Positions 1 to 6,960 of a DNA stretch of 29,381 nt are shown one piece after another (the first letter of the stretch is position 1; each line of letters starts with the position of its first letter). Both the position numbers and the translations under genes were made by a program. The stretch is taken from positions 1-29,381 of the forward strand of contig JAVBQG010000025.1 in assembly GCA_031549185.1 (NCBI GenBank), read 5' to 3'. A model generated the notes under the pieces. The model had not been told where the DNA came from and did not search any database. It was given only the letters and a program-made list of their open reading frames with translations. The DNA comes from JAVBQG01 sp031549185 (GTDB lineage: Bacteria; Synergistota; Synergistia; Synergistales; Synergistaceae).

Positions 1-137
<137 letters not shown>

Positions 138-231
138 TTTCGAAAATCGACTGGTATTGCTTGATTCGTACATTACGCGCTGTATTCTGTTGGCAAGGTT
201 CGGCGTCGCTCCGTGCGGCGCGACGAGAGAC

Positions 232-282
232 AATATACCATGCCTTTGCTAAACGCGCAACCCCTCTGAGCCGAGTTTTTTT
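232..282 (-). promoter_or_regulatory. Predicted rRNA operon promoter
   Basis: On the minus strand a -35 TTGCGC (260-255) is separated by 17 bases from a -10 TATATT (237-232), so transcription should start near 225 and give a leader of about 90 bases before 16S. A run of seven A residues (minus strand, 282-276) lies upstream of the -35 at a distance typical of an UP element. The hexamers are not perfect consensus. The call rests on spacing, position and the A-tract. Confidence 0.55.
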
Positions 283-307
283 ACAAGTTTTACAGGTCTG
301 CTATAAT
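280..307 (+). promoter_or_regulatory. Predicted promoter of the penicillin-binding protein gene
   Basis: TTTACA (280-285), a 16-base spacer and a perfect TATAAT (302-307) preceded by TG-C (299-301) form an extended -10 sigma-70-type promoter. The predicted start near 314 gives a leader of about 100 bases before the start codon at 418. The -35 lies only 20 bases from the -35 of the divergent rRNA promoter, so the two promoters are back to back. Confidence 0.65.
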
Positions 308-417
308 CTCGTCATCCGTTTGTCACGGAACTCGATACTTCGCACTTGATTATTCCGCGACATCTACATAATAATAGTGCGACGATCGTAAACGCAAAAA
401 CTTTCGGAGGGACATGA

Positions 418-2712
418 ATGAGTCAGGTAGATAAAGATTCTGGGCACAACTCGGGAGAGCAAAACCCACGCAAGAAACGCTCTCCTATTATAAAGGGTAT
501 ATTTCTTCTTCTGGTTTTCCTGCTGTTTGTGAGCGCAGCGTTCGTATCGGTGGTCGGTATCATCTTGCTGCAGGATATCACGCAGGATCTCCCCAACCTG
601 GAGGAGGAAACCCCGCAGCCCAGCCTCACATCTGTCGTGTACGACAGAAAAGAACGTGTCATCGCTAGGCTCTTTGAGGAAAACAGGACCTGGGTCAACC
701 TCGACCAGATGTCCCCTTGGGCCACCAAAGCCGTTCTGGCAGCAGAGGACAGCGAATTTTACGAACACCAGGGAATTCGACTGACTGCCATCCTGCGGGC
801 GTTGATGATCGACATCAGCGCCGGCAAGGCGCGCCACGGCGGCAGTACCATCACACAGCAGGTCGCACGCATGATCTTTTTGACACGGGAGCGCACCATC
901 AAGCGCAAGGCGAGCGAAGCGATCATCGCCATGCGGATGGAGAGAAAGTATACGAAGGACCAAATCCTCGAACTCTACATGAACATGGCCTATTTCGGCC
1001 ACGGCGCTTACGGGATTGGAGCCGCTTCGCAGGTCTATTTCGGCAAATCGGCCTCCCAGTTGACGCTGGCGGAAGCTTCCATGCTGGCGGGCGTCCTGCC
1101 GGCACCGAACGCCTATACTCCTGTGCGCCACCCCGACAAGGCAGCGGTCAGGCAGGATTATGTGCTCTCCCGTATGGTCGAGACGGGCATGATTTCGCCG
1201 CAAGAAAAAGAGCAGGTACAGGGGACGAAGCTTCATTATATTATGAAGAGCGGAACACCCAAGGCGACCTTCGTGATGAAGGACGCACCCTATTTTGTCT
1301 CCTACATTCTCTTCAAGTACCTGTTGCCCAAATACGGGCGCGATACGATCTATCGCGGCGGCCTCAAAATTTACACCACCATTGATCTCGACGTGCAGGA
1401 ACAGGCCGAAGCCGTCATCTCCAAGATGAAATACGAAGGCGCGCTGGTGGCGCTCGACCCTGATACGGGAGAAATTCTGGCCCTCGTCGGCGGGCGGGAT
1501 TTCGAAAAGAGTAAATTCAACCGCGCGGTGCAGGCGTATCGTCAGCCCGGTTCTTCTTTCAAGCCCATCGTATACGCCACTGCCATGGAAAACGGCTACC
1601 GGCCCGTGGACCACGTGATCGACGGACCGCTCAACTTTCCAAACGGATGGTCCCCCAAGAACAGCGACATGAAATACTCCGGGGAGATTACCCTGCTGGA
1701 CGCCCTCTCCCGTTCGGTCAATACGATTGCCGTGCGGCTCGCACAGATTGTCGGCGTCAATACGGTCAGAGAACAAGCCAAGGCGATGGGTATCTCGACG
1801 CCGTACCTTCCGGAGGACCTCTCTCTCGCACTGGGCTCAGCAAGCGTCACGCCACTTGAAATGGCAGTCGCCTTCAGCACATTTGCCAACAACGGCTACA
1901 GAGTCGAACCCTTTGGAGTCAAAGAAATTTTGGATAACACGGGACACCCGTTGGAACAGAACGGCGCATCGTTGACACGCGCGATGTCCCCGGAGGTGGC
2001 GGTCGAAATACGTTCGATGCTTACGCAGGCAGTTAACTGGGGCACAGGAACCCGCGCGCGCATACCAAACTATCAGACGTTCGGCAAGACGGGCACCACG
2101 AACGATTTCACCGACGCATGGTTCATCGGGGGCGTCCCGGGGCTGGTGACGGTGGTTTACATTGGCAACGACAACCATAAGACGCTGGGGCGGGCTTTCG
2201 GTGGCACAGTCGCCGCTCCGGTGTGGAAAGAATTCGTGGAGAAGGCAGTCAAGACACTGAACACCCCCACCACCTTCACGATCTCGCCCGGGACGAGTGT
2301 GGAATCGGTCAGGGTCTGCCGCAAAACCGGTTTTCTTGCCAGTGGCGGTTGTCCCGCTGCTGAAGTCCTGATGCCGGTCGGGCAGGCTCCTTCGACTAAA
2401 TGCCCCTGGCACGGAGGTGACGCCTTTGCCGCAAGAAACGACCCCAACGCACCACAGCTGGTGTTGGCGCCGATCGACGACGACACGGCCATTGCCGGTT
2501 ATCAGATGAAAACTCCCTGGGGGGAAGAGCAGCCGATGGAAGACGGCGGCGGGGATGGCCTGCATGTGAAACAGCCCAAAGTGGGCGACGCCGGCGGCGA
2601 AGCGCCGGCCAACCCGAACGAGGAGCCCTACCGCAACGACCCGACCCCCGCGCCGGAGGTCGAAAAGCGATTCCAGGAACTGCTGAAGCAGTATAATATC
2701 TCGTCGGATTAG
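418..2712 (+). CDS. Class A penicillin-binding protein (PBP1A-type transglycosylase/transpeptidase)
   Basis: This is a bifunctional peptidoglycan synthase of 764 residues, anchored in the inner membrane and acting in the periplasm. A single membrane segment spans residues about 26-51. The GT51 glycosyltransferase domain (about 65-245) shows the catalytic EDSEF motif with E110, then GGSTITQQ (141-148) and RKASE...ERKYTKDQILELY (163-187). The transpeptidase domain has S379-x-x-K382, the S433-V-N435 triad and K557-T-G559. The tail after about 620 contains four cysteines in a pattern seen in Gram-positive and clostridial PBP1A proteins and ends in a Pro/Glu-rich linker. GGAGG (406-410), 7 bases before the ATG, fixes the start. 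The gene is monocistronic, flanked by its own promoter and a terminator. Confidence 0.96.
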   Translation: MSQVDKDSGHNSGEQNPRKKRSPIIKGIFLLLVFLLFVSAAFVSVVGIILLQDITQDLPNLEEETPQPSLTSVVYDRKERVIARLFEENRTWVNLDQMSPWATKAVLAAEDSEFYEHQGIRLTAILRALMIDISAGKARHGGSTITQQVARMIFLTRERTIKRKASEAIIAMRMERKYTKDQILELYMNMAYFGHGAYGIGAASQVYFGKSASQLTLAEASMLAGVLPAPNAYTPVRHPDKAAVRQDYVLSRMVETGMISPQEKEQVQGTKLHYIMKSGTPKATFVMKDAPYFVSYILFKYLLPKYGRDTIYRGGLKIYTTIDLDVQEQAEAVISKMKYEGALVALDPDTGEILALVGGRDFEKSKFNRAVQAYRQPGSSFKPIVYATAMENGYRPVDHVIDGPLNFPNGWSPKNSDMKYSGEITLLDALSRSVNTIAVRLAQIVGVNTVREQAKAMGISTPYLPEDLSLALGSASVTPLEMAVAFSTFANNGYRVEPFGVKEILDNTGHPLEQNGASLTRAMSPEVAVEIRSMLTQAVNWGTGTRARIPNYQTFGKTGTTNDFTDAWFIGGVPGLVTVVYIGNDNHKTLGRAFGGTVAAPVWKEFVEKAVKTLNTPTTFTISPGTSVESVRVCRKTGFLASGGCPAAEVLMPVGQAPSTKCPWHGGDAFAARNDPNAPQLVLAPIDDDTAIAGYQMKTPWGEEQPMEDGGGDGLHVKQPKVGDAGGEAPANPNEEPYRNDPTPAPEVEKRFQELLKQYNISSD

Positions 2713-2735
2713 CGGAGAATCTGAAAATCGAAGAG

Positions 2736-2775
2736 GACCGGTTTCATCGCATCGTCGATGAAACCGGTCTTTTTC
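2736..2775 (+). terminator. Intrinsic terminator after the PBP gene
   Basis: A perfect 14-bp stem (2736-2749 with 2756-2769) with a 6-base loop is followed by TTTTTCTT on the plus strand. It lies 23 bases after the PBP stop codon. It also sits just beyond the stop codon of the convergent dgt gene (2788), so the hairpin may serve both. The T-tract on the minus side is poor. Confidence 0.93.
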
Positions 2776-2787
2776 TTACCTTCAAGC

Positions 2788-3810
2788 TCAGAACTGGAGA
2801 TAGTCGTCAGAACACGGCCAGGAGGCGGGTACCGCGATTTGGTGAAAAAGCTGCAGCGCGTATCTGTCCGTCATGCTGGAAATCCGGTCGATCGCAGCCT
2901 GCGGTTCGAGGTCAAGTTCGTCGAGAGCGTGCGTAAAAAGCGTGCTCAATACATGGACGACCTTCGGCTCCTCTTTTTTGATCCCCTCGCTGGAGTAAAC
3001 GGCCCTGTACAAAAACTGGCGCAGTATCTCGACCTGCTCTAAATATTTTTCGCTGAACGCGATTTGACCATTGCCGCTCTCCGCGATTACATCCCTCACT
3101 AATGCGTCGATCCGCTGGCCGTGCGATTTGCCCAGCGTTTCCAAAATTTCTCCGGGAACGTCCTTCACACCGACGATACCGGCACCAAGCGCATCATCCA
3201 GGTCGTGGTTCAAATAGGCGATCGAATCGGAGACCCGCACCACCCACGCCTCCACGGTCGAGGGGTTCGCCAGGTCGAATCCGCGGCGCACATCGACCTG
3301 CCCTTTCGAATGCTGCACAATCCCCTGTCTGACCTCCCACGTCAAATTCAACCCAACGCCGTTGCGTTCGAGAAGATCGACGACTCGCAGGCTCTGCTGT
3401 GCGTGGTGAAACCCCGGAAGCCCCACCGATTTTGCCAGCTCGGAGAGCGTCCTCTCCCCCATGTGACCAAAGGGCGTATGCCCGAGGTCGTGGGCAAGGG
3501 CAATCGCCTCCGTCAAATCCTCGTTTAGATAGAGCGCTCGGGAGATCGTGCGTGCAATCTGGGCGACCTCAAGGGTATGCGTGAGGCGCGTGCGTGGATG
3601 ATCGCTTTCGGGCAGCAACAAAACCTGCGTCTTGTGCTTGAGGCGCCTGAATGATCTGCTGTGAATCACGCGATCGCGATCACGCTGAAAGACAGTCCGT
3701 ATCGGACAAGGCGTTTCCTCCCGCTCTCGTCCCTGACTGTTGCGCGAAGCACACGCCCACGGCGCAAGCCACGCAAGCTCCCTCTCCTCCCATCGCTCCC
3801 GAATCGACAT
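2788..3810 (-). CDS. dgt: Deoxyguanosinetriphosphate triphosphohydrolase-like HD-domain protein
   Basis: This is an HD-superfamily dNTP triphosphohydrolase of 340 residues, cytosolic, which in its family splits dNTPs into nucleoside and triphosphate. Metal-site residues are visible as H78 (TRLTHTLEV), H107-D108 (ALAHDLGHTPFGH) and a distal Asp in DSIAYLNHDLDDA. The typical dGTPase N-terminal FQRDRDRVIHSRSFRRL and KHKTQV segments are at 41-63. An AGGAGG six bases before ATG (3808-3810) sets the start. An in-frame upstream extension would run into the palindromic repeat and is rejected. dgt lies downstream of ppdK in the same orientation, an arrangement also seen in clostridia. The protein matches the shorter, Bacillus-type Dgt homologues. 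Its actual substrate preference cannot be read from the sequence. Confidence 0.93.
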   Translation of the reverse strand: MSIRERWEERELAWLAPWACASRNSQGREREETPCPIRTVFQRDRDRVIHSRSFRRLKHKTQVLLLPESDHPRTRLTHTLEVAQIARTISRALYLNEDLTEAIALAHDLGHTPFGHMGERTLSELAKSVGLPGFHHAQQSLRVVDLLERNGVGLNLTWEVRQGIVQHSKGQVDVRRGFDLANPSTVEAWVVRVSDSIAYLNHDLDDALGAGIVGVKDVPGEILETLGKSHGQRIDALVRDVIAESGNGQIAFSEKYLEQVEILRQFLYRAVYSSEGIKKEEPKVVHVLSTLFTHALDELDLEPQAAIDRISSMTDRYALQLFHQIAVPASWPCSDDYLQF

Positions 3811-3833
3811 ATTATACCTCCTGAAGCAAGGCA

Positions 3834-3975
3834 GACCGTGGGCTCCGCCCACACCCGCAAAAGGGCACTGTCCTCTTGACTCCCGCAACTTATGACTGCG
3901 CGAAGCGCAGCCATAAGATTATGGGGTCCAGGGGACAGTGTCCCCTGGCGGGGTGTGGGGCGGAACCCCACGGTC
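3834..3975. repeat. 142-bp imperfect palindromic intergenic element
   Basis: The two halves (3834-3901 and 3905-3975) are imperfect inverted copies of each other with a 3-base centre (GAA, 3902-3904). Both arms end in GACCGTGGG. The centre forms a stem TATGACTGCGC/GCGCAGCCATA with one mismatch. The right arm contains a smaller perfect hairpin at 3928-3948 (CCAGGGGACA/TGTCCCCTGG) and a second one at about 3952-3974. It fills the ppdK-dgt gap almost exactly, beginning 6 bases past the ppdK stop codon. The structure resembles REP/ERIC-like or MITE-like elements, which are usually dispersed through a genome. No second copy is in this window. It may also act as a transcription or RNA-stability boundary between ppdK and dgt. 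Confidence 0.8.
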
Positions 3976-3981
3976 TTCTTG

Positions 3982-6618
3982 TTATTTCAACAACCCCAGC
4001 GCCGAGTGGGCGGCGGCGAGGCGTGCCACCGGCACGCGGAAAGGCGAGCAGCTGACGTAATTCAGTCCGATCGAGTAGCAGAACGCCACGCTCGACGGGT
4101 TGCCGCCGTGTTCGCCGCAGATGCCGAGCGAGATGTCCTTGCGCACTCCCCTGCCCTTTTCAGTAGCAATCTTCATCAGACTGCCGACGCCGTCGCGGTC
4201 GAGCACGTGGAACGGATTCTCCGGCAGAATGCCGCTTTCGACGTAGACACCGAGAAATTTATTCTCGGCGTCGTCGCGGGAGTAGCCGAAGGTCGTCTGC
4301 GTGAGGTCGTTGGTGCCGAAGCTGAAGAATTCGGCGAACTCCGCGATTTCGTCTGCGACCATCGCAGCGCGCGGCAACTCGATCATCGTACCGACCTGGT
4401 AGTGAACGTCGATTTTCTCGATCTTGACGATCTCCTTCGCGATGCTGTCCGTCATTTCGCGAAGGCGTTTCATCTCCTCGCGCGTCGCGACCAGCGGCAT
4501 CATAATGTCGGGGATGACCTTGATCCCTTTGTGAGCCACTTCGCACGCGGCGGTCATGATGGCGCGGATCTGCATCTCGTAGATCTCCGGGTAAACCATG
4601 CCGAGGCGGCAACCGCGGAAACCGAGCATCGGGTTCGCTTCGTGAAGTTCATAGGCCCGCGACATCGCGGTGCGGATGGCCTCCGCCTGCGGGCTGTTCG
4701 GGTCGATAGAGGCGAGCTCCTTCTCAAATTCGGGTATCTTGGGCAGGAACTCGTGCAGCGGCGGATCGAGCAGGCGGATCGTGACCGGATAACCGTCCAT
4801 CGCCTCGAAAATGCCGATGAAATCGTCACGCTGCATGGATTCGAGCTGAGCGAGCGCTGCGACGCGCTCCTCCTTTGTGGACGCGATGACCATCTTCTGC
4901 ATCGAGGGCAGACGGTCGGTCGCCATGAACATATGCTCGGTGCGGCAGAGACCGATGCCGGTCGCCCCGAACTCTCTGGCGCGGCGGGCGTCCTCCGGGG
5001 TGTCCGCGTTAGCCCACACGCCCATGGTCGCCACCTTGTCCGCCATGTCTAGGATCTTGCGGAAATCATCCGAGAAAGTGGGTTCGATGAGCGGCATCTT
5101 GCCGAGGATCACGAATCCCTGCGAGCCATCGAGCGAAATGAAGTCGCCCTTGCGGACGGCCATTCCGTTGACGACAAACTTCTGCGCCTGCAGGTCGATC
5201 TTGATGCTCTCGACACCCGATACGCACGGCTTGCCCATGCCGCGCGCCACGACCGCCGCGTGGCTGGTCATGCCGCCGTGGCTGGTGAGGACGCCTTTCG
5301 CCGCGAACAGCCCGTGGATGTCATCCGGAGTCGTTTCGGGGCGCACGAGGATGACCGGCGTTCCGTCCTTGCTCACGGCGACCGCCTCGTCGGCATCGAA
5401 GACGACACGGCCGACGGCGGCGCCGGGCGAGGCAGGCAGCCCTTTTGCCAGAACTTCGAATTTGGCGGCAGGGTCGATCTGGGGGTGCAGGAGCTGCTCT
5501 ACCTGTTCCGGCGCGACGCGCGCGACAGTCGTACGTTCGTCGATCAACCCTTCGCGGCACATGTCCATCGCGATCTTCACCGCGGCGGACGCGGTGCGCT
5601 TGCCGTTGCGCGTCTGAAGGATGTAGAGTTTACCGCGTTCCACGGTGAACTCAATATCCTGCATGTCCTTGTAGTGTTTTTCGAGGAGATCGGCTGTGCG
5701 GGAGAACTCCTCGTAGATCTCCGGCATGGCGTCTTTCAGCTCGGCGATCGGCCTCGGCGTTCGGATGCCAGCGACGACGTCCTCGCCCTGCGCGTTGACG
5801 AGATACTCACCGTAGAGCGCGTCCTCTCCGGTCGACGGGCTACGCGTGAAACAGACGCCCGTCCCGCAGTCGTCGCCCAGATTGCCGAAGACCATCGACA
5901 CGATATTGACGGCAGTGCCAAGGTCGTTCGGGATGCCGTGAATTTTGCGATACGTATTCGCACGCGGCGTGTTCCAACTGCGAAAGACCGCGTCGATTGC
6001 CAGGCGCAGCTGTTCGGCCGGTTCCATGGGGAAAACCTTGCCCGCGTTCGCCACGATCGCCTTGTAGTCCACGATCAGCTTCTTCAGAGCGTCGGCCGGA
6101 ATCTGGTAGTCGAACTGCAGTCCCAGTTCCTTGCGCAGCGCGATCAATTTCTCCTCGAAAAAGTCGACGCTCACCTCCAGCACGACGTCGGAGAACATCT
6201 GGATAAAGCGGCGATAGCTGTCGTACGCGAAGCGCACGTCGCCGGAGACGCGTGCCAGCACCTCGACCGTCTCGTCATTGAGACCGAGGTTCAAAATCGT
6301 ATCCATCATGCCGGGCATGGAGACGGGAGCACCCGAGCGCACGGAGACGAGGAGGGGGTTTTCAAGCCCGCCGAATTGCTTGCCGGTCTTCTCCTCCATG
6401 CGCTTCACGGCGGCAATTACGTCTTTCCAAATCAGGTCGAGGAGATTCGCCCCCTCGTCCCAGTAAGCCTTGCAAGCTTCTGTCGTTATGATAAATCCTG
6501 GGGGGACGGGCAGGCCGATTCTCCACATCTGCGCCAAGTTCGCGCCCTTGCCGCCAAGCAGCATCTTCATACTGGCGTCGCCTTCATTAAAATCGTAAAT
6601 ATACTTTTTCTGTTCCAC
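3982..6618 (-). CDS. ppdK: Pyruvate, phosphate dikinase
   Basis: PPDK interconverts ATP, pyruvate and phosphate with AMP, PEP and pyrophosphate, in cytosolic glycolysis or gluconeogenesis of anaerobes. The protein has 878 residues, close to the 874 of the Clostridium symbiosum enzyme. The N-terminal ATP-grasp nucleotide domain starts with LGGKGANLAQM (21-31) and GLPVPPGFIITTEAC (35-49). The swivelling phosphohistidine domain has GGMTSHAAVVARGMGKPC with the catalytic H453. The C-terminal PEP/pyruvate TIM barrel has GFRGCRLG (666-673) and GICGEHGG with the catalytic C834. The start is a GTG (6616-6618) with GAGGAGG about 10 bases upstream. In several Firmicutes ppdK sits beside glyS. Here the sensor gene lies between them on the opposite strand. 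Confidence 0.97.
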   Translation of the reverse strand: MEQKKYIYDFNEGDASMKMLLGGKGANLAQMWRIGLPVPPGFIITTEACKAYWDEGANLLDLIWKDVIAAVKRMEEKTGKQFGGLENPLLVSVRSGAPVSMPGMMDTILNLGLNDETVEVLARVSGDVRFAYDSYRRFIQMFSDVVLEVSVDFFEEKLIALRKELGLQFDYQIPADALKKLIVDYKAIVANAGKVFPMEPAEQLRLAIDAVFRSWNTPRANTYRKIHGIPNDLGTAVNIVSMVFGNLGDDCGTGVCFTRSPSTGEDALYGEYLVNAQGEDVVAGIRTPRPIAELKDAMPEIYEEFSRTADLLEKHYKDMQDIEFTVERGKLYILQTRNGKRTASAAVKIAMDMCREGLIDERTTVARVAPEQVEQLLHPQIDPAAKFEVLAKGLPASPGAAVGRVVFDADEAVAVSKDGTPVILVRPETTPDDIHGLFAAKGVLTSHGGMTSHAAVVARGMGKPCVSGVESIKIDLQAQKFVVNGMAVRKGDFISLDGSQGFVILGKMPLIEPTFSDDFRKILDMADKVATMGVWANADTPEDARRAREFGATGIGLCRTEHMFMATDRLPSMQKMVIASTKEERVAALAQLESMQRDDFIGIFEAMDGYPVTIRLLDPPLHEFLPKIPEFEKELASIDPNSPQAEAIRTAMSRAYELHEANPMLGFRGCRLGMVYPEIYEMQIRAIMTAACEVAHKGIKVIPDIMMPLVATREEMKRLREMTDSIAKEIVKIEKIDVHYQVGTMIELPRAAMVADEIAEFAEFFSFGTNDLTQTTFGYSRDDAENKFLGVYVESGILPENPFHVLDRDGVGSLMKIATEKGRGVRKDISLGICGEHGGNPSSVAFCYSIGLNYVSCSPFRVPVARLAAAHSALGLLK

Positions 6619-6682
6619 GACTCTGTTACCTCCTCAGGATTGTCATTTTCATAACCGATCCGTTGATTTACAAAGCAAAAAC

Positions 6683-6688
6683 ATTATA
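6683..6688 (-). promoter_or_regulatory. Candidate -10 element for ppdK
   Basis: A perfect TATAAT reads on the minus strand at 6688-6683. At 16-18 bases upstream there is only a poor -35 match (GGCATT-like), so this is a weak or activator-dependent candidate. A start near 6676 would give a leader of about 58 bases. Confidence 0.35.
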
Positions 6689-6867
6689 CCTCCACATCGT
6701 GAAAAATGCCCGGCACACGCATCATGCAATCTGCATATCTCTTTTTCTGGATTTTCTGTCTATTCACTCGTGAAAACGAGAGACCCCCTCTTGGCTTTTA
6801 AGAAAACATTTTTTCGGATGAAATTATTTTTAAAATGCATAAAAATGCTCCAATGATCAGATAGGGA

Positions 6868-6876
6868 TGATATAAT
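6868..6876 (+). promoter_or_regulatory. Extended -10 promoter of the sensor gene
   Basis: TG-A followed by a perfect TATAAT (6871-6876) is an extended -10 element. No convincing -35 lies 16-18 bases upstream, as is common for extended -10 promoters. The predicted start near 6883 gives a leader of about 78 bases. Confidence 0.6.
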
Positions 6877-6905
6877 ATATGCCTTGAATTTTTGCAAATT
6901 CTTTG

Positions 6906-6933
6906 TTTCGCGTGACAAGTCACTTTTGCGAAA
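6906..6933 (+). promoter_or_regulatory. Inverted repeat in the sensor gene leader
   Basis: GTGAC-AA-GTCAC (6912-6923) is a perfect interrupted palindrome nested inside TTTCGC (6906-6911) and GCGAAA (6928-6933), with an extra TTTT on the right side. It lies between the predicted transcription start and the ribosome binding site (GGAG, 6949-6952). It could be a dimeric-repressor operator or an RNA hairpin. The sequence does not decide between these. Confidence 0.5.
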
Positions 6934-6960
6934 TTATTAAATTATTATGGAGCGATCCCG

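Larger units (their letters stand above)
6619..6960. other. Divergent intergenic region between ppdK and the sensor gene
   Basis: This 342-base, AT-rich gap holds no gene. It contains the promoters listed separately (a weak one for ppdK and a good extended -10 for the sensor gene) and an inverted repeat in the sensor leader. The stretch 6781-6860 is markedly A/T-rich compared with the flanking genes. I recognise no riboswitch in it. Confidence 0.6.

Noticed and set aside
364..1776. Long minus-strand open frame antisense to the PBP gene
   Set aside because: It lies opposite a gene with clear domain motifs, has no recognisable domain, and is the kind of open frame high-GC codon use produces.
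3805..3820. TATAAT just before the dgt start codon as a promoter
   Set aside because: It lies between the AGGAGG ribosome binding site and the start codon, so a transcript from it would lose the ribosome binding site. It is most likely coincidental spacer sequence.
3892..6654. Two long plus-strand open frames (3892-5052 and 5260-6654) opposite ppdK
   Set aside because: They are His/Arg/Val-rich translations typical of antisense frames in high-GC genes. ppdK on the other strand is complete, with its catalytic residues.
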